This document shows, piece by piece, positions 1 to 14,532 of a stretch of DNA of 64,000 nt. The translations under genes and the position numbers were made by a program. The notes below the pieces were generated by a model. The model saw only the letters and a list, made by a program, of their open reading frames with translations. It had not been told where the DNA came from and ran no database searches. Numbering within the stretch: position 1 is the first letter of the stretch; every line of letters starts with the position of its first letter. The DNA is from Anomaloglossus baeobatrachus. Lineage: Eukaryota; Chordata; Amphibia; Anura; Aromobatidae. The stretch covers positions 125,314,882 through 125,378,881 of the forward strand of contig NC_134364.1 in assembly GCF_048569485.1 (NCBI RefSeq). The letters run 5' to 3'.

Positions 1-559
1 ATAATCCTCACGTCTCTTCTTCATGTGATCACGGCTCTATATAATCCTCACACGTCTCTTCTTCATGTGATCGCGGCTCTCTATAATCTTCACACATCTC
101 TTCTTTATGTGATCGCGGCTCTATATAATCCTCACACATCTCTTCTTCATGTGATCGCGGCTCTATATAATCTTCACACGTCTCTTCCTCATGTGATCGC
201 GGCTCTATATAATCCTCACACGTCTTTTCTTCGTGTGATCGCGGCTCTGTATAATCCTCACGTCTCTTCTTCATGTAATCACGGCTCTATATAATCCTCA
301 CACGTCTCTTCTTCATGTGATCACGGCTCTATATAATCCTCACACGTCTCTTCTTCATGTGATCACGGCTCTATATAATCTTCACACGCCTCTTCCTCAT
401 GTGATCGCGGCTCTATATAATCCTCACACGTCTTTTCTTCGTGTGATCGCGGCTCTGTATAATCCTCACGTCTCTTCTTCATGTGATCACGGCTCTATAT
501 AATCCTCACACGTCTCTTCTTCATGTGATCACGGCTCTATATAATCTTCACACGTCTCT

Positions 560-3500
560 TCTTCATGTGATCGCGGCTCTATATAATCCTCACACGTCTT
601 CTTCATGTGATCGCGGCTCTATATAATCCTCACGTCTCTTCTTCATGTGATCACGGCTCTATATAATCCTCACACGTCTCTTCTTCATGTGATCGCGGCT
701 CTCTATAATCTTCACACATCTCTTCTTTATGTGATCGCGGCTCTATATAATCCTCACACATCTCTTCTTCATGTGATCGCGGCTCTATATAATCTTCACA
801 CGTCTCTTCCTCATGTGATCGCGGCTCTATATAATCCTCACACGTCTTTTCTTCGTGTGATCGCGGCTCTGTATAATCCTCACGTCTCTTCTTCATGTAA
901 TCACGGCTCTATATAATCCTCACACGTCTCTTCTTCATGTGATCACGGCTCTATATAATCCTCACACGTCTCTTCTTCATGTGATCACGGCTCTATATAA
1001 TCTTCACACGTCTCTTCTTCATGTGATCGCGGCTCTATATAATCCTCACACGTCTCTTCTTCATGTGAACCCGGCTTTATATAATCCTCACACGTCTCTT
1101 CTTCATGTGATAGCGGCTCTATATAATCTTCACACGTCTCTTCTTCATGTGATCGCGGCTCTGTATAATCCTCACGTCTCTTCTTCATGTGATCGCGGCT
1201 CTATATAATCTTCACACGTCTCTTCCTCATGTGATCGCGACTCTATATAATCCTCACACGTCTTTTCTTCGTGTGATCGCGGCTCTGTATAATCCTCACG
1301 TCTCTTCTTCATGTGATCACGGCTCTATATAATCCTCACACGTCTCTTCTTCATGTGATCGCGGCTCTATATAATCTTCACACGTCTCTTCCTCATGTGA
1401 TCGCGGCTCTATATAATCCTCACACGTCTTTTCTTTGTGTGATCACGGCTCTATATAATCCTCACACGTCTCCTCTTCATGTGATCACGGCTCTATATAA
1501 TCCTCACACATCTCTTCTTCATGTGATCGCGGCTCTCTATAATCTTCACACATCTCTTCTTTATGTGATCGCGGCTCTATATAATCCTCACACATCTCTT
1601 CTTCATGTGATCGCGGCTCTATATAATCTTCACACGTCTCTTCCTCATGTGATCGCGGCTCTATATAATCCTCACACGTCTTTTCTTCGTGTGATCGCGG
1701 CTCTGTATAATCCTCACGTCTCTTCTTCATGTGATCGCGGCTCTATATAATCCTCACACGTCTCCTCTTCATGTGATCACGGCTCTATATAATCTTCACA
1801 CGTCTCTTCTTCATGTGATCACGGCTCTATATAATCCTCACACGTCTCTTCTTCATGTGATAGCGGCTCTATATAATCTTCACACATCTCTTCTTCATGT
1901 GATCGCGGCTCTATATAATCCTCACACGTCTCTTCTTTATGTGAACCCGGCTTTATATAATCCTCACACGTCTCTTCTTCATGTGATCGCGGCTCTATAT
2001 AATCCTCACACGTCTTCTTCATGTGATCGCGGCTCTATATAATCCTCATGTCTCTTCTTCATGTGATCACGGCTCTATATAATCCTCACACGTCTCTTCT
2101 TCATGTGATCGCGGCTCTGTATAATCCTCACGTCTCTTCTTCATGTGATCGCGGCTCTATATAATCCTCACGTCTCTTCTTCATGTGATCGCGGCTCTAT
2201 ATAATCTTCACACGTCTCTTCTTCATGTGATCGCGGCTCTATGTAATCCTCACACGTCTCTTCTTCATGTGATCGCGGCTCTATATAATCCTCACACGTC
2301 TTCTTCATGTGATCGCGGCTCTATATAATCCTCACGTCTCTTCTTCATGTGATCACGGCTCTATATAATCCTCACACGTCTCTTCTTCATGTGATCGCGG
2401 CTCTCTATAATCTTCACACATCTCTTCTTTATGTGATCGCGGCTCTATATAATCCTCACACATCTCTTCTTCATGTGATCGCGGCTCTATATAATCTTCA
2501 CACGTCTCTTCTTCATGTGATCGCGGCTCTATATAATCCTCACACGTCTTTTCTTCATGTGAACCCGGCTTTATATAATCCTCACACGTCTCTTCTTCAT
2601 GTGATAGCGGCTCTATATAATCTTCACACGTCTCTTCTTTATGTGATCGCGGCTCTATATAATCCTCACGTCTCTTCTTCATGTGATCGCGGCTCTATAT
2701 AATCTTCACACGTCTCCTCTTCATGTGATCGCGGCTCTATATAATCCTCACGTCTCTTCTTCATGTGATCGCGGCTCTATATAATCTTCACACGTCTCTT
2801 CTTCATGTGATCGCGGCTCTACATAATCCTCACACGTCTCTTCTTCATGTGATTGCGGCTCTATATAATCCTCACACGTCTCTTCTTCATGTGAACCCGG
2901 CTTTATATAATCCTCACACATCTCTTCTTCATGTGATAGTGGCTCTATATAATCTTCACACATCTCTTCTTCATGTGATCGCGGCTCTATATAATCCTCA
3001 CACGTCTCTTCTTTATGTGAACCCGGCTCTATATAATCCTCACACGTCTCTTCTTCATGTGATTGAGGCTCTATATAATCCTCACACGTCTCTTCTTCAT
3101 GTGAACCCGGCTTTATATAATCCTCACACATCTTTTCTTCATGTGATAGCGGCTCTATATAATCTTCACACATCTCTTCTTCATGTGATCGCGGCTCTAT
3201 ATAATCCTCACACGTCTCTTCTTTATGTGAACCCGGCTCTATATAATCCTCACACGTCTCTTCTTCATGTGATCGCGGCTCTATATAATCCTCACACGTC
3301 TTCTTCATGTGATCGCGGCTCTATATAATCCTCACGTCTCTTCTTCATGTGATCACGGCTCTATATAATCCTCACACGTCTCTTCTTCATGTGATCGCGG
3401 CTCTATATAATCCTCACACATCTCTTCTTTATGTGATATAATCGTCTCTTCTTCATGTGATCGCGGCTCTATGTAATAATCCTCACGTCTCTTCTTCATG

Positions 3501-3700
3501 TAATCACGGCTCTATATAATCCTCACACGTCTCTTCTTCATGTGATCACGGCTCTATATAATCCTCACACGTCTCTTCTTCATGTGATCACGGCTCTATA
3601 TAATCTTCACACGTCTCTTCTTCATGTGATCGCGGCTCTATATAATCCTCACACGTCTCTTCTTCATGTGAACCCGGCTTTATATAATCCTCACACGTCT
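560..3700 (+). repeat. Satellite block duplicated again at about 14,158-17,130
   Basis: The order of variant units from about 560 to 3,700 recurs at about 14,158-17,130. The offset is 13,598 bp on the left (647 with 14,245; 939 with 14,537), 13,640 to 13,682 in the middle and 13,430 at the right end (3,542 with 16,972). The offset steps are multiples of 42 bp, so the copies differ by gain or loss of whole units. A unique scar, where the unit breaks to gatataatcgtctc and tatgtaataatcc, is present in both (about 3,430-3,480 and 16,860-16,915). This block therefore flanks the 5,179-bp tandem pair on both sides. Confidence 0.8.
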
Positions 3701-4174
3701 CTTCTTCATGTGATCGCGGCTCTATATAATCCTCACACGTCTCTTCTTTATGTGATCGCGGCTCTATATAATCCTCACACGTCTCCTCTTCATGTGATCG
3801 CGGCTCTATATAATCCTCACACGTCTCTTCTTCATGTGATCACGGCTCTATTTAATCCTCACACGTCTCTTCTTCATGTGATCACGGCTCTATATAATAT
3901 ATAATCCTCACACGTCTCTTCTTCATGTGATCACGGCTCTATATAATCCTCACACGTCTCTTCTTTATGTGATCGCGGCTCTATATAATCCTCACACGTC
4001 TCTTCTTCATGTGATCGCGGCTCTATATAATCCTCACACGTCTCTTCTTCATGTGATCGCGGCTCTATATAATCCTCACACGTCTCTTCTTTATGTGATC
4101 GCGGCTCTATATAATCCTCACACGTCTCCTCTTCATGTGATCACGGCTCTATATAATCCTCACACGTCTCCTCT

Positions 4175-7100
4175 TCATGTGATCGCGGCTCTATGTAATC
4201 CTCACACGTCTCTTCTTCATGTGATCGCGGCTCTATATAATCCTCACGTCTCTTCTTCATGTGATCACGGCTCTATATAATCCTCACACGTCTCTTCTTC
4301 ATGTGCTCACGGCTCTATATAATCCTCACACGTCTCTTCTTCATGTGATCACTGCTCTATATAATCCTCACACGTCTCTTCTTCATGTGATCACGGCTCT
4401 ATATAATCCTCACACATCTCTTCTTCATGTGATCGCGGCTCTATATAAGCCTCACACGTCTCTTCTTCATGTGATCGCGGCTCTATATAATCCTCACACG
4501 TCTCTTCTTCATGTGATCGCGGCTCTATATAATCCTCACACGTCTCTTCTTCATGTGATCCCGGCTCTATATAATCCTCACACGTCTCTTCTTCATGTGA
4601 TCATGGCTCTATATAATCCTCACACGTCTCTTCTTCATGTGATCACGGCTCTATATAATCCTCACACGTCTCTTCTTCATGTGATCGCGGCTCTATATAA
4701 TCCTCACACGTCTCTTCTTCATGTGATCGCGACTCTCTATAATCCTCACGTCTCTTCTTCATGTGATCGCGGCTCTATATAATCCTCACACGTCTCTTCT
4801 TCATGTGATCACGGCTCTATATAATCCTCACACGTCTCTTCATGTGATCGCGGCTCTATATAATCTTCACACGTCTCTTCTTCATGTGATCGCGGCTCTC
4901 TATAATCCTCACATCTCTTCTTCATGTGATCACGGCTCTATATAATCCTCACACGTCTCTTCTTCATGTGATCACGGCTCTATATAATCCTCACACGTCT
5001 TTTCTTCATGTGATCGCGGCTCTATATAATCCTCACGTCTCTTCTTCATGTGATCATGGCGCTATATAATCCTCACACGTCTCTTCTTCATGTGATCGTG
5101 GCTCTATATAATCCTCACATCTCTTCTTCATGTGATCACGGCTCTATATAATCCTCACAGTCTCTTCTTCATGTGATCGCGGCTCTCTATAATCCTCACG
5201 TCTCTTCTTCATGTGATCACGGCTCTATATAATCCTCACACGTCTCTTCTTCATGTGATCACGGCTCTATATAATCCTCACACGTCTCTTCTTCATGTGA
5301 TCACGGCTCTATATAATCCTCACACGTCTCTTCTTCATGTGATCACGGCTCTATATAATCTTCACACGTCTCTTCTTCATGTGATCGCGGCTCTATATAA
5401 TCCTCACACGTCTCTTCTTCATGTGAACCCGGCTTTATATAATCCTCACACGTCTCTTCTTCATGTGATAGCGGCTCTATATAATCTTCACACGTCTCTT
5501 CTTCATGTGATCGCGGCTCTGTATAATCCTCACGTCTCTTCTTCATGTGATCGCGGCTCTATATAATCTTCACACGTCTCTTCATGTGATCGCGGCTCTA
5601 TATAATCCTCACATGTCTCTTCTTCATGTGATCGCGGCTCTATATAATCCTCACACGTCTCTTCTTCATGTGATCGCGGCTCTATATAATCCTCACACGT
5701 CTCTTCTTCATGTGATCGCGGCTCTATATAATCCTCACACGTCTCTTCTTCATGTGATCGCGGCTCTATATAATCCTCACGTCTCTTCTTCATGTGATCG
5801 CGGCTCAATATAATCCTCACACGTCTCTTCTTCATGTGATCGCGGCTCTATATAATCCTCACACGTCTCTTCTTCATGTGATCACGGCTCTATATAATCC
5901 TAACACGTCTCTTCTTCATGTGAACCCGGCTTTATATAATCCTCACACGTCTCTTCTTCATGTGATAGCGGCTCTATATAATCTTCACACGTCTCTTCTT
6001 CATGTGATCGCGGCTCTGTATAATCCTCACGTCTCTTCTTCATGTGATCGCGGCTCTATATAATCCTCACACGTCTCTTCTTCATGTGATCGCGGCTCTA
6101 TATAATCCTCACACGTCTCTTCTTCATGTGATCGCGGCTCTATATAATCCTCACACGTCTCTTCTTCATGTGATCGCGGCTCTATATAATCCTCACACGT
6201 CTCTTCTTCATGTGATCGCGGCTCTATATAATCCTCACGTCTCTTCTTCATGTGATCGCGGCTCTATATAATCCTCACACGTCTCTTCTTCATGTGATCG
6301 CGGCTCTATATAATCCTCACATGTCTCTTCTTCATGTGATCGCGGCTCTCTATAATCCTCACATCTCTTCTTCATGTGATCGCGGCTCTATATAATCCTC
6401 ACACGTCTCTTCTTCATGTGATCACGGCTCTATATAATCCTCACACGTCTCTTCATGTGATCGCGGCTCTATATAATCCTCACACGTCTTCTTCATGTGA
6501 TCGCGGCTCTATATAATCCTCACGTCTCTTCTTCATGTGATCACGGCTCTATATAATCCTCACACGTCTCTTCTTCAGGTGATCGCTGCTCTCTATAATC
6601 TTCACACATCTCTTCTTTATGTGATCGCGGCTCTATATAATCCTCACACATCTCTTCTTCATGTGATCGCGGCTCTATATAATCTTCACACGTCTCTTCC
6701 TCATGTGATCGCGGCTCTATATAATCCTCACACGTCTTTTCTTCGTGTGATCGCGGCTCTGTATAATCCTCACGTCTCTTCTTCATGTAATCACGGCTCT
6801 ATATAATCCTCACACGTCTCTTCTTCATGTGATCACGGCTCTATATAATCCTCACACGTCTCTTCTTCATGTGATCACGGCTCTATATAATCTTCACACG
6901 TCTCTTCTTCATGTGATCGCGGCTCTATATAATCCTCACACGTCTCTTCTTCATGTGAACCCGGCTTTATATAATCCTCACACGTCTCTTCTTCATGTGA
7001 TAGCGGCTCTATATAATCTTCACACGTCTCTTCTTCATGTGATCGCGGCTCTGTATAATCCTCACGTCTCTTCTTCATGTGATCGCGGCTCTATATAATC

Positions 7101-10100
7101 TTCACACGTCTCTTCCTCATGTGATCGCGACTCTATATAATCCTCACACGTCTTTTCTTCGTGTGATCGCGGCTCTGTATAATCCTCACGTCTCTTCTTC
7201 ATGTGATCACGGCTCTATATAATCCTCACACGTCTCTTCTTCATGTGATCGCGGCTCTATATAATCTCCACACGTCTCTTCCTCATGTGATCGCGGCTCT
7301 ATATAATCCTCACACGTCTTTTCTTTGTGTGATCGCGGCTCTGTATAATCCTCACGTCTCTTCTTCATGTGAACCCGGCTTTATATAATCCTCACACGTC
7401 TCTTCTTCATGTGATAGCGGCTCTATATAATCTTCACACATCTCTTCTTCATGTGATCGCGGCTCTATATAATCCTCACACGTCTCTTCTTTATGTGAAC
7501 CCGGCTCTATATAATCCTCACACGTCTCTTCTTCATGTGATCGCGGGTCTATATAATCCTCACACGTCTTCTTCATGTGATCGCGGCTCTATATAATCCT
7601 CACGTCTCTTCTTCATGTGATCACGGCTCTATATAATCCTCACATGTCTCTTCTTCATGTGATCGCGGCTCTCTATAATCCTCACACGTCTCTTCTTCAT
7701 GTGATCGCGGCTCTATATAATCCTCACGTCTCTTCTTCATGTGATCGCGGCTCTATATAATCCTCACACGTCTCTTCTTCATGTGATCGCGGCTCTATAT
7801 AATCCTCACATGTCTCTTCTTCATGTGATCGCGGCTCTATATAATCCTCACACGTCTCTTCTTCATGTGATCACGGCTCTATATAATCCTCACACGTCTC
7901 TTCATGTGATCGCGGCTCTATATAATCCTCACACGTCTTCTTCATGTGATCGCGGCTCTATATAATCCTCACGTCTCTTCTTCATGTGATCACGGCTCTA
8001 TATAATCCTCACACGTCTCTTCTTCATGTGATCGCGGCTCTCTATAATCTTCACACATCTCTTCTTTATGTGATCGCGGCTCTATATAATCCTCACACAT
8101 CTCTTCTTCATGTGATCGCGGCTCTATATAATCTTCACACGTCTCTTCCTCATGTGATCGCGGCTCTATATAATCCTCACACGTCTTTTCTTCGTGTGAT
8201 CGCGGCTCTGTATAATCCTCACGTCTCTTCTTCATGTAATCACGGCTCTATATAATCCTCACACGTCTCTTCTTCATGTGATCACGGCTCTATATAATCC
8301 TCACATGTCTCTTCTTCATGTGATCACGGCTCTATATAATCTTCACACGTCTCTTCTTCATGTGATCGCGGCTCTATATAATCCTCACACGTCTCTTCTT
8401 CATGTGAACCCGGCTTTATATAATCCTCACACGTCTCTTCTTCATGTGATAGCGGCTCTATATAATCTTCACACGTCTCTTCTTCATGTGATCGCGGCTC
8501 TGTATAATCCTCACGTCTCTTCTTCATGTGATCGCGGCTCTATATAATCTTCACACGTCTCTTCCTCATGTGATCGCGACTCTATATAATCCTCACACGT
8601 CTTTTCTTCGTGTGATCGTGGCTCTGTATAATCCTCACGTCTCTTCTTCATGTGATCACGGCTCTATATAATCCTCACACGTCTCTTCTTCATGTGATCG
8701 CGGCTCTATATAATCTTCACACGTCTCTTCCTCATGTGATCGCGGCTCTATATAATCCTCACACGTCTTTTCTTTGTGTGATCGCGGCTCTGTATAATCC
8801 TCACGTCTCTTCTTCATGTGAACCCGGCTTTATATAATCCTCACACGTCTCTTCTTCATGTGATAGCGGCTCTATATAATCTTCACACATCTCTTCTTCA
8901 TGTGATCGCGGCTCTATATAATCCTCACACGTCTCTTCTTTATGTGAACCCGGCTCTATATAATCCTCACACGTCTCTTCTTCATGTGATCGCGGCTCTA
9001 TATAATCCTCACACGTCTTCTTCATGTGATCGCGGCTCTATATAATCCTCACGTCTCTTCTTCATGTGATCACGGCTCTATATAATCCTCACACGTCTCT
9101 TCTTCATGTGATCGCGGCTCTCTATAATCTTCACACATCTCTTCTTTATGTGATCGCGGCTCTATATAATCCTCACACATCTCTTCTTCATGTGATCGCG
9201 GCTCTATATAATCTTCACACGTCTCTTCCTCATGTGATCGCGGCTCTATATAATCCTCACACGTCTTTTCTTCGTGTGATCGCGGCTCTGTATAATCCTC
9301 ACGTCTCTTCTTCATGTAATCACGGCTCTATATATTCCTCACACGTCTCTTCTTCATGTGATCGCGGCTCTATGTAATCCTCACACGTCTCTTCTTCATG
9401 TGATCGCGGCTCTATATAATCCTCACGTCTCTTCTTCATGTGATCACGGCTCTATATAATCCTCACACGTCTCTTCTTCATGTGCTCACGGCTCTATATA
9501 ATCCTCACACGTCTCTTCTTCATGTGATCACTGCTCTATATAATCCTCACACGTCTCTTCTTCATGTGATCACGGCTCTATATAATCCTCACACATCTCT
9601 TCTTCATGTGATCGCGGCTCTATATAAGCCTCACACGTCTCTTCTTCATGTGATCGCGGCTCTATATAATCCTCACACGTCTCTTCTTCATGTGATCGCG
9701 GCTCTATATAATCCTCACACGTCTCTTCTTCATGTGATCCCGGCTCTATATAATCCTCACACGTCTCTTCTTCATGTGATCATGGCTCTATATAATCCTC
9801 ACACGTCTCTTCTTCATGTGATCACGGCTCTATATAATCCTCACACGTCTCTTCTTCATGTGATCGCGGCTCTATATAATCCTCACACGTCTCTTCTTCA
9901 TGTGATCGCGACTCTCTATAATCCTCACGTCTCTTCTTCATGTGATCGCGGCTCTATATAATCCTCACACGTCTCTTCTTCATGTGATCACGGCTCTATA
10001 TAATCCTCACACGTCTCTTCATGTGATCGCGGCTCTATATAATCTTCACACGTCTCTTCTTCATGTGATCGCGGCTCTCTATAATCCTCACATCTCTTCT

Positions 10101-13100
10101 TCATGTGATCACGGCTCTATATAATCCTCACACGTCTCTTCTTCATGTGATCACGGCTCTATATAATCCTCACACGTCTTTTCTTCATGTGATCGCGGCT
10201 CTATATAATCCTCACGTCTCTTCTTCATGTGATCATGGCGCTATATAATCCTCACACGTCTCTTCTTCATGTGATCGTGGCTCTATATAATCCTCACATC
10301 TCTTCTTCATGTGATCACGGCTCTATATAATCCTCACAGTCTCTTCTTCATGTGATCGCGGCTCTCTATAATCCTCACGTCTCTTCTTCATGTGATCACG
10401 GCTCTATATAATCCTCACACGTCTCTTCTTCATGTGATCACGGCTCTATATAATCCTCACACGTCTCTTCTTCATGTGATCACGGCTCTATATAATCCTC
10501 ACACGTCTCTTCTTCATGTGATCACGGCTCTATATAATCTTCACACGTCTCTTCTTCATGTGATCGCGGCTCTATATAATCCTCACACGTCTCTTCTTCA
10601 TGTGAACCCGGCTTTATATAATCCTCACACGTCTCTTCTTCATGTGATAGCGGCTCTATATAATCTTCACACGTCTCTTCTTCATGTGATCGCGGCTCTG
10701 TATAATCCTCACGTCTCTTCTTCATGTGATCGCGGCTCTATATAATCTTCACACGTCTCTTCATGTGATCGCGGCTCTATATAATCCTCACATGTCTCTT
10801 CTTCATGTGATCGCGGCTCTATATAATCCTCACACGTCTCTTCTTCATGTGATCGCGGCTCTATATAATCCTCACACGTCTCTTCTTCATGTGATCGCGG
10901 CTCTATATAATCCTCACACGTCTCTTCTTCATGTGATCGCGGCTCTATATAATCCTCACGTCTCTTCTTCATGTGATCGCGGCTCAATATAATCCTCACA
11001 CGTCTCTTCTTCATGTGATCGCGGCTCTATATAATCCTCACACGTCTCTTCTTCATGTGATCACGGCTCTATATAATCCTAACACGTCTCTTCTTCATGT
11101 GAACCCGGCTTTATATAATCCTCACACGTCTCTTCTTCATGTGATAGCGGCTCTATATAATCTTCACACGTCTCTTCTTCATGTGATCGCGGCTCTGTAT
11201 AATCCTCACGTCTCTTCTTCATGTGATCGCGGCTCTATATAATCCTCACACGTCTCTTCTTCATGTGATCGCGGCTCTATATAATCCTCACACGTCTCTT
11301 CTTCATGTGATCGCGGCTCTATATAATCCTCACACGTCTCTTCTTCATGTGATCGCGGCTCTATATAATCCTCACACGTCTCTTCTTCATGTGATCGCGG
11401 CTCTATATAATCCTCACGTCTCTTCTTCATGTGATCGCGGCTCTATATAATCCTCACACGTCTCTTCTTCATGTGATCGCGGCTCTATATAATCCTCACA
11501 TGTCTCTTCTTCATGTGATCGCGGCTCTCTATAATCCTCACATCTCTTCTTCATGTGATCGCGGCTCTATATAATCCTCACACGTCTCTTCTTCATGTGA
11601 TCACGGCTCTATATAATCCTCACACGTCTCTTCATGTGATCGCGGCTCTATATAATCCTCACACGTCTTCTTCATGTGATCGCGGCTCTATATAATCCTC
11701 ACGTCTCTTCTTCATGTGATCACGGCTCTATATAATCCTCACACGTCTCTTCTTCAGGTGATCGCTGCTCTCTATAATCTTCACACATCTCTTCTTTATG
11801 TGATCGCGGCTCTATATAATCCTCACACATCTCTTCTTCATGTGATCGCGGCTCTATATAATCTTCACACGTCTCTTCCTCATGTGATCGCGGCTCTATA
11901 TAATCCTCACACGTCTTTTCTTCGTGTGATCGCGGCTCTGTATAATCCTCACGTCTCTTCTTCATGTAATCACGGCTCTATATAATCCTCACACGTCTCT
12001 TCTTCATGTGATCACGGCTCTATATAATCCTCACACGTCTCTTCTTCATGTGATCACGGCTCTATATAATCTTCACACGTCTCTTCTTCATGTGATCGCG
12101 GCTCTATATAATCCTCACACGTCTCTTCTTCATGTGAACCCGGCTTTATATAATCCTCACACGTCTCTTCTTCATGTGATAGCGGCTCTATATAATCTTC
12201 ACACGTCTCTTCTTCATGTGATCGCGGCTCTGTATAATCCTCACGTCTCTTCTTCATGTGATCGCGGCTCTATATAATCTTCACACGTCTCTTCCTCATG
12301 TGATCGCGACTCTATATAATCCTCACACGTCTTTTCTTCGTGTGATCGCGGCTCTGTATAATCCTCACGTCTCTTCTTCATGTGATCACGGCTCTATATA
12401 ATCCTCACACGTCTCTTCTTCATGTGATCGCGGCTCTATATAATCTCCACACGTCTCTTCCTCATGTGATCGCGGCTCTATATAATCCTCACACGTCTTT
12501 TCTTTGTGTGATCGCGGCTCTGTATAATCCTCACGTCTCTTCTTCATGTGAACCCGGCTTTATATAATCCTCACACGTCTCTTCTTCATGTGATAGCGGC
12601 TCTATATAATCTTCACACATCTCTTCTTCATGTGATCGCGGCTCTATATAATCCTCACACGTCTCTTCTTTATGTGAACCCGGCTCTATATAATCCTCAC
12701 ACGTCTCTTCTTCATGTGATCGCGGCTCTATATAATCCTCACACGTCTTCTTCATGTGATCGCGGCTCTATATAATCCTCACGTCTCTTCTTCATGTGAT
12801 CACGGCTCTATATAATCCTCACATGTCTCTTCTTCATGTGATCGCGGCTCTCTATAATCCTCACACGTCTCTTCTTCATGTGATCGCGGCTCTATATAAT
12901 CCTCACGTCTCTTCTTCATGTGATCGCGGCTCTATATAATCCTCACACGTCTCTTCTTCATGTGATCGCGGCTCTATATAATCCTCACATGTCTCTTCTT
13001 CATGTGATCGCGGCTCTATATAATCCTCACACGTCTCTTCTTCATGTGATCACGGCTCTATATAATCCTCACACGTCTCTTCATGTGATCGCGGCTCTAT

Positions 13101-14532
13101 ATAATCCTCACACGTCTTCTTCATGTGATCGCGGCTCTATATAATCCTCACGTCTCTTCTTCATGTGATCACGGCTCTATATAATCCTCACACGTCTCTT
13201 CTTCATGTGATCGCGGCTCTCTATAATCTTCACACATCTCTTCTTTATGTGATCGCGGCTCTATATAATCCTCACACATCTCTTCTTCATGTGATCGCGG
13301 CTCTATATAATCTTCACACGTCTCTTCCTCATGTGATCGCGGCTCTATATAATCCTCACACGTCTTTTCTTCGTGTGATCGCGGCTCTGTATAATCCTCA
13401 CGTCTCTTCTTCATGTAATCACGGCTCTATATAATCCTCACACGTCTCTTCTTCATGTGATCACGGCTCTATATAATCCTCACATGTCTCTTCTTCATGT
13501 GATCACGGCTCTATATAATCTTCACACGTCTCTTCTTCATGTGATCGCGGCTCTATATAATCCTCACACGTCTCTTCTTCATGTGAACCCGGCTTTATAT
13601 AATCCTCACACGTCTCTTCTTCATGTGATAGCGGCTCTATATAATCTTCACACGTCTCTTCTTCATGTGATCGCGGCTCTGTATAATCCTCACGTCTCTT
13701 CTTCATGTGATCGCGGCTCTATATAATCTTCACACGTCTCTTCCTCATGTGATCGCGACTCTATATAATCCTCACACGTCTTTTCTTCGTGTGATCGTGG
13801 CTCTGTATAATCCTCACGTCTCTTCTTCATGTGATCACGGCTCTATATAATCCTCACACGTCTCTTCTTCATGTGATCGCGGCTCTATATAATCTTCACA
13901 CGTCTCTTCCTCATGTGATCGCGGCTCTATATAATCCTCACACGTCTTTTCTTTGTGTGATCGCGGCTCTGTATAATCCTCACGTCTCTTCTTCATGTGA
14001 ACCCGGCTTTATATAATCCTCACACGTCTCTTCTTCATGTGATAGCGGCTCTATATAATCTTCACACATCTCTTCTTCATGTGATCGCGGCTCTATATAA
14101 TCCTCACACGTCTCTTCTTTATGTGAACCCGGCTCTATATAATCCTCACACGTCTCTTCTTCATGTGATCGCGGCTCTATATAATCCTCACACGTCTTCT
14201 TCATGTGATCGCGGCTCTATATAATCCTCACGTCTCTTCTTCATGTGATCACGGCTCTATATAATCCTCACACGTCTCTTCTTCATGTGATCGCGGCTCT
14301 CTATAATCTTCACACATCTCTTCTTTATGTGATCGCGGCTCTATATAATCCTCACACATCTCTTCTTCATGTGATCGCGGCTCTATATAATCTTCACACG
14401 TCTCTTCCTCATGTGATCGCGGCTCTATATAATCCTCACACGTCTTTTCTTCGTGTGATCGCGGCTCTGTATAATCCTCACGTCTCTTCTTCATGTAATC
14501 ACGGCTCTATATATTCCTCACACGTCTCTTCT
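4175..14532. repeat. Tandem pair of 5,179-bp higher-order blocks inside the 42-bp satellite
   Basis: Copy 1 is about 4,175-9,353 and copy 2 about 9,354-14,532. A constant offset of 5,179 bp links a long series of distinctive variant units: 4,261 with 9,440, 5,213 with 10,392, 6,537 with 11,716, 7,986 with 13,165 and 9,066 with 14,245. Rare private variants (tgtgctcacgg, tatataagcctc, cataggtgatcgctg-type units) occur at the same place in both copies. The copies look nearly identical by eye. Junctions are placed to within about 20 bp. Each copy also contains a 1,449-bp internal repeat (6,537-7,388 matches 7,986-8,837). Confidence 0.9.
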
